From positions 1 to 64,000 of the forward strand of contig JBDUYP010000007.1 in assembly GCA_039944535.1 (NCBI GenBank): DNA of 64,000 nt, read 5' to 3'. The DNA is from JAMZMI01 sp039944535. Lineage in GTDB: Bacteria > Bacteroidota > Bacteroidia > Cytophagales > Cyclobacteriaceae. The translations under genes were made by a program, and so were the position numbers. Below the pieces are notes generated by a model. The model was not told the origin of the DNA, made no database searches, and worked only from the letters and a program-made list of their open reading frames with translations. Of the stretch, positions 41,435 through 48,100 are shown in pieces (position 1 is the first letter of the stretch; the number at the start of each line of letters is the position of its first letter).

Positions 41435-42545
41435 ATGGCTGTCCGTGAGTTTTGCTGATTAAAAACCGGGAAACTGGCTTGATTGCTTTACCTAAAAACA
41501 CACCCATTGCTGAACCTGAACCTGTTCCGAAAAGCTTCTGAATTTTTCTTCCGGACCATAACCGTGTGGCGAACTGTGAGTGCCAGGCTGTAGCATACTT
41601 TTGTTCAAGAGCGGCCCTATCAAACGTCTCATTTTGCAGAGTCTCGATAATCAGCTCACTTAGGATTTTGGCAGAGTGTATGGCCATGGCCATGCCATTG
41701 CCGCAAAGTGGGGTAATCATACCTGCAGAGTCACCGCACATCAGTATGTGGTTGTGTACAGGTTCTTGTTTGTCAAAGTTGATCTCATTGATGACAAGAG
41801 GTTTGTCAAAAAGAAACTCGGCATGATCAAAAATGGACTTCAGCTGAGGATTCTTGCAAAGCACTTCTTTTTCGAATTTATCAACATTCCCATGTTTTTT
41901 GAACGCATCACGATGAGCCAAATAGCATAAGTTGAGTCGCTCGTTTTCTACCATGCTTACTCCGCAGTAGCCGCCGCGAAAATTGTGGAGGGAAATGCGG
42001 TTATGAGGCAAGTCTGCTTTGATATGATGCTTAACAGCTACATAAGGTGATTTATGGAGGATGAATGACCGGTTCAGAGATCTATCCAACTTGGATCGTT
42101 TGCCATGTGCACCTATCACAATTTTAGATTGCAAAGTTTCACCTGACCTCAGAACCACTGAAAAAAGTTCTTCCTTAAACGCAAGGGAGTCGACGGTGGT
42201 ATTTTCCATTAGGGTGACACGAGCTTCTTTTGCTTTTTGGCTCAGCCAATAATCAAAATTGTACCTGCTGATACCAAACCCGCCAAGGTTCAGCTTTTCA
42301 TAGAAGCTACTACCGTTCGTCGCGCTCAGCTCTAGTTCATCAATTGCCGCAGGTTCAAACTCTGCAGGAAAAAGGCCGTGTTTTTCCAGAAATGGGATTA
42401 CTTCGTTGGAGATGTATTCGCCGCACACGCGGTGAAATGGGTATGTGTTTTTTTCGATGAGGGTCACGGACAATCCAGATCTGCTGAGCAAAATGCTGCT
42501 AACCAAACCTGCCAGTCCTCCACCTACTACAATCACATCGACCAT
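41427..42545 (-). CDS. FAD-dependent oxidoreductase, geranylgeranyl-reductase-like
   Basis: The 372-residue flavoprotein opens with a Rossmann dinucleotide-binding motif (VVGGGLAGL, with Gly8, Gly10 and Gly13, and Glu31 at the end of strand 2). It has a HRVCGEYIS segment at residues 38-46 and the second FAD motif CGDSAGMITPLCGNGMAMAI. These features fit the group that includes geranylgeranyl reductases and aromatic hydroxylases. With the adjacent UbiA and type III PKS it could reduce a prenyl chain or hydroxylate the polyketide ring, like SrsC in Streptomyces; sequence alone does not decide. It is the second gene after the protease gene on the minus strand (19-bp gap), and its 3' end overlaps that of the UbiA gene. 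Confidence 0.87.
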   Translation of the reverse strand: MVDVIVVGGGLAGLVSSILLSRSGLSVTLIEKNTYPFHRVCGEYISNEVIPFLEKHGLFPAEFEPAAIDELELSATNGSSFYEKLNLGGFGISRYNFDYWLSQKAKEARVTLMENTTVDSLAFKEELFSVVLRSGETLQSKIVIGAHGKRSKLDRSLNRSFILHKSPYVAVKHHIKADLPHNRISLHNFRGGYCGVSMVENERLNLCYLAHRDAFKKHGNVDKFEKEVLCKNPQLKSIFDHAEFLFDKPLVINEINFDKQEPVHNHILMCGDSAGMITPLCGNGMAMAIHSAKILSELIIETLQNETFDRAALEQKYATAWHSQFATRLWSGRKIQKLFGTGSGSAMGVFLGKAIKPVSRFLISKTHGQPFS

Positions 42546-42564
42546 GGGGTCAAAGTAAGTAGAT

Positions 42565-43824
42565 TTAGATCAACCTTTTTAGCTTGAATCTCTTTTTGAT
42601 CTTTCGATCTCCTCGCAAAATGACCACTTTCACCTTGAGTCCGTGCTTGCGGCGCAGCAAGGCGTTGATCTCTGAAATGGTGGCAGATCTGAGGTTCATG
42701 CCGTTGATTTTGAGCACCTGATCGCCCACTTTGATACCAGCATGATGAGCGGGAGACTTTTTGAGCACCTCTATCACCACCAGTGAGTCTAGCTGTGATC
42801 CTTCGGTAATCAGGGTCATGCCGCTCATGTTGTATTCAAACGGATCAGAGAAGTTGCGACCCTTCCGGACATATAATTTCTCGTGTGGGTAGTCGAAGAC
42901 GACATTGAGGCGCGACAAGATATCTCCACCAATGGTGCCATGACGCGACCCTCGCTTTATGGCTTTGATATAAGCGCCCTCTTCAGGGATGGAAATGATG
43001 ACGTCATCAAATTTTAGGTCTCCAATAGTGCATTTATCGATTCTGCCAATGTAGCCGGGGATTTCTCCGGCTAGACCCCTGCCCAGTCTGGTAGCAACTA
43101 ATTTATCGGGCATTACAATGTGATCCATGGTGCTAACGTCTAGTAGAGCGGCATGACTGGCTCCAGTATCCACCATCAGTTTGAGTGTGTCGGCCTGATC
43201 TTTCTGATGAAATGCGGACAATAAATATGGCTTTGTACCTTCTATCTGCAATGGCAAGGCTTCCATAAACCTCCTGGGCTTGTAGTCACTGGGTCTTTGC
43301 AGGATCATAACACCATCGTCATAGTCGATGGAAATGACAAACCGACTGAAGAGGTCATAACCGATGATACCATATACCTCCTCACCAAGGTTTTTGTGGA
43401 GTTCCAGATAGTCTCTTTCAAGAACGAGTAGGTTCAATCCGTTTCCGGTAATGCCGCCGGGCAGTGAAATATTCACATTGGAAGCAACAAAGGCTTTTAC
43501 TGAGTCTATAATTCCTGGGCCATGAATATTTATTTCCCTCACGAAATCAAACCCCAACATTTCAGCAAATAACTTTTCAGTTAGAATGATCGATTCGGCC
43601 CCTGTGTCAATGATAAACTTGAGAGTAAGTACATCATTGATCTGAACGGGTATCACTATTAGGTTACTAAACTTCTCGAAAGGGACTTCTACCCTGTCAA
43701 CTCCCTTGGGCATCAGGAAACCAATTTCTGTCTGAGCTGCCAATTGCCCCGACTTCAGTATCATCAGACTCAGGATGATTGGTAGGATCAAGAGGTGAAA
43801 TTTGGCCTTAGGTTTTTTGCTCAT
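42565..43824 (-). CDS. Exported retropepsin-like aspartic protease with two DTGA motifs and a PDZ domain
   Basis: The 419-residue protein has an N-terminal signal or anchor (LLILPIILSLMIL, residues 11-23, then LAAQ). Two retropepsin-like halves follow, each with an active-site-type motif: IIDTGAES (Asp73) and MVDTGASH (Asp219). Each half has a later hydrophobic glycine motif (GIIGYDLFS; GTIGGDILS). A PDZ domain occupies about residues 335-405 (HHAGIKVGDQVLKINGM). A single chain with two DTGA halves resembles a pepsin-like arrangement, and many Bacteroidota encode such proteins; the substrate is unknown. It probably works in the periplasm or at the outer membrane. It lies 19 bp upstream of the flavoprotein gene and may be co-transcribed with it, though a role in that pathway is doubtful. 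Confidence 0.85.
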   Translation of the reverse strand: MSKKPKAKFHLLILPIILSLMILKSGQLAAQTEIGFLMPKGVDRVEVPFEKFSNLIVIPVQINDVLTLKFIIDTGAESIILTEKLFAEMLGFDFVREINIHGPGIIDSVKAFVASNVNISLPGGITGNGLNLLVLERDYLELHKNLGEEVYGIIGYDLFSRFVISIDYDDGVMILQRPSDYKPRRFMEALPLQIEGTKPYLLSAFHQKDQADTLKLMVDTGASHAALLDVSTMDHIVMPDKLVATRLGRGLAGEIPGYIGRIDKCTIGDLKFDDVIISIPEEGAYIKAIKRGSRHGTIGGDILSRLNVVFDYPHEKLYVRKGRNFSDPFEYNMSGMTLITEGSQLDSLVVIEVLKKSPAHHAGIKVGDQVLKINGMNLRSATISEINALLRRKHGLKVKVVILRGDRKIKKRFKLKRLI

Positions 43825-43951
43825 ATTGAATCAAACAATATTAATCCTCGAATCCCTATCTGAGGAGTTCGATATAAGATAGCAATAGTGTTTGGAAGGC
43901 TGACCTCACCAACGAAATAATCATATATTATATAGATTTAGTGCAAAATTA

Positions 43952-43982
43952 TTGTTTATGCCACCCAATATTTTTATATTTA
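43952..43982 (+). promoter_or_regulatory. Candidate promoter for the 44011 gene
   Basis: TTG at 43952-43954 and TATATTTA at 43975-43982 are separated by 20 bp, close to the Bacteroidota TTG and TAnnTTTG elements (one mismatch in the last base of the -7 box). The predicted start site would lie about 20 bp before the ATG. Confidence 0.4.
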
Positions 43983-44010
43983 TTATCCGACACTTCTAAA
44001 ATCTGCCGTC

Positions 44011-45108
44011 ATGAAACACTTCTTACTCATTATGCTGCTTATAGCAGCTGTACAAACCGTATTCAGCCAAAATATTTTAATTGCTGACAACAACGCTGGA
44101 GCTCCAAGCGGCGCTCATGTGTACTCCGATCTTCAGGCTGCTATAGACGCATCTACATCTGGTGATATTATTCATGTGATACCTAGCCCCACCACTTACG
44201 GGAGCGTGACTGTCAGTGCAGCTCAAGCGGGGATTTCCATTTTTGGAATAGGAATCAAGCCTGATAAGGATGGGCCAGCTGTAAGCGTGCTTAACGATGT
44301 TTTCATACGAGCTAGTGATGTAAGAATCTCTGGGTTGACAGTTGCCACCTCTATTGACATTGGAACATCCAGCAATACTCTGAGCAATGTAATCATCGAA
44401 AACACGAACGTTTACCGCATTAGTTCTTCTACCAGCTCTTCATTTGTTGGATCAAACATTCTAATAAGAAATTGCTACGTAGGACTCACGACCTACTCCA
44501 GTGCGGTCATTAGCTTGAGCAACAGAATTAGCAATGCCGTAATTACCAATTGTATCATTGGTGGATATACCAGCACGACAGGATATGGCTCTGTCACAGC
44601 TTATAACGGAACAATCATCAAAAACAATATCTTTTTCGGAAATGGTGATGCCTCAAGGAATGCTTTCTACAATATTGAAAATTGTACTGTGTCTAATAAT
44701 ATCTTTTTTGGCAGGCAACCAAGGCATTATAGTACAATGAAGAATGTAACATTTAACAATAATGTATCAGTGGGGTCGGTGAATAATAGCTTACCGCCGA
44801 TAACTACAGATGGTGTTACTGGAAACAGCAACTTTACAGATTTAGTAGATCCTGCTTTGGTTTTTGATGATCCTGCCATTGTATTGGGTGACAGTTGGGA
44901 CTTGAACTGGGAGCCAGTGCTTTCTGCAACGAATGCACCAGAACTCTTTGACTCTGGCACAGACGGCACTAATATTGGACCAACAGGCAGCACCATTCCG
45001 TGGGACCCCACAGGAGTTCCGCTACCACTCATCCAGTCCGTGATTTCCTCAGAGGTTATCAAGCAGGGAGACAACATGGATGTGACCATCAAGGCGCGAG
45101 GAAACTAG
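44011..45108 (+). CDS. Exported beta-helix protein, truncated paralogue of the next gene's N-terminus
   Basis: This 365-residue protein has a signal peptide (MKHFLLIMLLIAAVQTVFSQ) and a parallel beta-helix, pectin-lyase-like domain. The opening DNNAGAPSGAHVYSDLQAAI is followed by repeated short strands (NVIIENTNVYR, NAVITNCIIGG, NIENCTVSNNIFFG). The whole mature chain aligns with the first 365 or so residues of the next protein, and it stops where that protein begins its EYFF repeats. It has no T9SS sorting domain of its own, so it is probably periplasmic or associates with the partner protein. The next gene starts 4 bp after the stop, which implies co-transcription. No catalytic residues are recognised. 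Confidence 0.85.
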   Translation: MKHFLLIMLLIAAVQTVFSQNILIADNNAGAPSGAHVYSDLQAAIDASTSGDIIHVIPSPTTYGSVTVSAAQAGISIFGIGIKPDKDGPAVSVLNDVFIRASDVRISGLTVATSIDIGTSSNTLSNVIIENTNVYRISSSTSSSFVGSNILIRNCYVGLTTYSSAVISLSNRISNAVITNCIIGGYTSTTGYGSVTAYNGTIIKNNIFFGNGDASRNAFYNIENCTVSNNIFFGRQPRHYSTMKNVTFNNNVSVGSVNNSLPPITTDGVTGNSNFTDLVDPALVFDDPAIVLGDSWDLNWEPVLSATNAPELFDSGTDGTNIGPTGSTIPWDPTGVPLPLIQSVISSEVIKQGDNMDVTIKARGN

Positions 45109-45112
45109 GGAT

Positions 45113-48100
45113 ATGACTAGCAGCCGTAAAATATTTATTACGGTATGTCTGCTCTGTTTTGCCATTGTGGGTCGCGCTCAATTCAGTACATGGATTGTAG
45201 ACAATAACCTACAGGCGCCAACAGGCAGTCATATTTTCAACGATTTGCCAGCGGCTGTTGCAGCTGCGGAGGCGGGAGATGTGATTTATGTCAAGGCCAG
45301 TCCCATTACTTATACCAACACAACAATTGATAAGGAGCTTGCTGTGATAGGTGAGGGTTTTAAAGGAAATGCCGCTACCATCAATACCCTGACGATACAA
45401 ATGGACGCTAGCTTCAGCTCTGTTTATGGGATGTATATATCAAATCAGCTTACCATTAGCGGTAGCGGGGTTTCACTGGATTTGTCTGATCTGGATATTG
45501 CTTACAATTTCATAGAGACGGTTACCTGGAATTCGGGCGGAACTAATGACACATTAAGGAACACCTATTTTAGATCCAATATCATCGGAAGTGGGGAAGC
45601 CAGCAGTGGAGTTGTGGCCCTATATCTGGATGACCAGACGAGTATTATTAACATAGAGAACAATGTCTTTTATGGAACTACATCTGCTACTCCGGCTGGT
45701 TCGGTGCGGGCTACTGGAGCTTACATGTATGGCAATGCATTCATAGGTACGGGTACCGAGAAGTCTTTTGATCTGATCAACAATTGCTCTATCATAAATA
45801 ATATCTTCTTTGGCCGATCTGCCGAAGATCTGGACGGCTCTTCTGCCAATAATTACTTTTACGGCAATGTCATTTTCAACACTTCAGATGACGCATTCGC
45901 CAATGTTTTTGGTGTGACCGGGACAGATGGAGGGAGCAACCAAAACGCTGATCCGGAGTTCTTGTCGCTGAATTTGTCTTCACAATGGGATTTTGATCTA
46001 TTCGAAATATCTTATGCGGGCACATCTCCGGCCTTGGCTTTAGGCTCAGGGCCATCGGAGACAGCCTTTTCTGAAACGGGCAAATGGCTTCCGCAAATTG
46101 AGTCCATGACAGGGTCGCATGAAATTCCCGAAGGGTCGGGGTTATTTCTTGAGGTTGTAGCGAGCATTGATGACGGTCTTCATGATGTTCCCAGCCTCAC
46201 AGCTTTTGAATATTTCTTTGCGACAGATGCCGGGATGGGTGCAAATACAGTTCCTCCGGAAACCCCTGCGGCAGCAACCTTTAGCGGCCCTGTTTACTTC
46301 GATGTGAGTGTACTGTCGCCAGGGCAATACACCATGTATGTGCGAGCAACGGACGAAAACAGGTATGGTCATTACAAAGCATTCCCCATCAACATCATTG
46401 ACAACTCCCAGTTAGGGTATGACATTGATGGCTTTGAGTATTTCTTTGATACAGACCCGGGAGTAGGCCTTGGCACACCCATATCCGCTACAAGAGCAGC
46501 AAATATTGATATTACTGAAACCGTAGCTTCGGCAGGTCTGGGTACTGGTTTTCACAACTTTTATATCAGACCAATTGATCAGCACGGCAGGTGGGGACTA
46601 CCAGAAACCCAAATGGTTTTTGTTGATAATTCAGTGTCGGGTGGTAGTGCCGTAGTTCAGGCAGTGGAATACTTCTTTGATGATGACCCGGGTTTTGGCC
46701 TTGCCAATCCACTTACCGTATCTACACCCCTCAATGAGATTGATTTAGTATCTACTATCTCCACATCCACCCCATTGCTTTTATCAACTGGTTTTCATAA
46801 CCTGTTCATCCGGGCTCAGGACGATGGCGGCAAATGGGGAATCAACTTAAGTAAGCTGGTTTATATAGACCCTTCCGGTGCTACGGATGTGTCCAAGATA
46901 CAGGCCGCTGAATATTATTTAGATACAGATCCTGGTTTTGGATTGGCCAGTGCATTTACTGTCCCAACACCAGAAGACACCATAGAAATAGCGGATATCA
47001 TTCCAACAGGGTCAGTTTCTCTTGGGTTTCATAACTTATTTATGCGAGTGCAAGATGATGGTGGCAGGTGGAGCTTGCCCGCATCACAATTGGTTTTTAT
47101 TGATGCGTCAGGAGCTACGGCGGTTAATGAAATAGTAAGCTTCGAGTACTTTTTTGATGACGATCCTGGTTATGGCAATGGAACTGATTTGGTTCCTCCG
47201 GCACAGGGTGCTGCTCTTGATTTTACAGAATCCGTCACAGCCACGGGCTTATCTACGGGCTTTCATCATTTGTTTATTCGGGCATTTGATGAGGGCGGCA
47301 CATGGGGAGTGCCCATTTCCAAGTTGGTTTATGTAGACCCGGCTAGTACGGGTTCTGTCATCCCGGTGCAGACGGCAGAATACTTCTTTGATGATGATCC
47401 GGGTTATGGTGCAGCAGATCAGGTGGCCTTGACAGCCGCAGCGGATATTGATGAGTTGATTGTGGCTACAGCCAATTCTCTTTCGGTAGGTTTTCACAAT
47501 TTTTATCTGAGAATCCAGGATGCGTCTGGAAGATGGAGTTTGCCGGTAACGCGAGCAGTCTATGTGGATTTGTCGGGAAATGTTTTTTCCAATATTGTTG
47601 AATTGGAATACTTCTTTGATACAGATCCCGGATTTGATCAAGGCACATCCATTCCAATATCTCCATCAGAACCAGAGGCAATACGTGAGCTTGTAGTGGG
47701 GGCTTCCGCCCTGGGGGCAGGTAATCACATATTGGGTGTAAGGGCAAAAAATGCCGATGATGTTTGGGGAGTGACCGAATATGAGCCATTCATTGCTTTT
47801 CCTCCTTCTCGTGAGCTGGATTCCGTCTCGCTCATCGTATTCTATAACAAGACGGATGGAGCCAACTGGGCTCAAAGTACAAACTGGCTAACAGGAAGTC
47901 TTGATACCTGGTATGGTGTTACTATGGCTAATAACAGAGTTGACTCACTAAAACTGCAGGGCAACAACATCAGCGGTGTGATTCCGCCACAACTGGGCTA
48001 TGTAGATGAAGTCACCTATTTGTCTCTTGCCGAAAACATACTCAGGGATACGATCCCATCTACTTTTGAAGACTTCAATCAACTCGTCACATTGGAGCTG

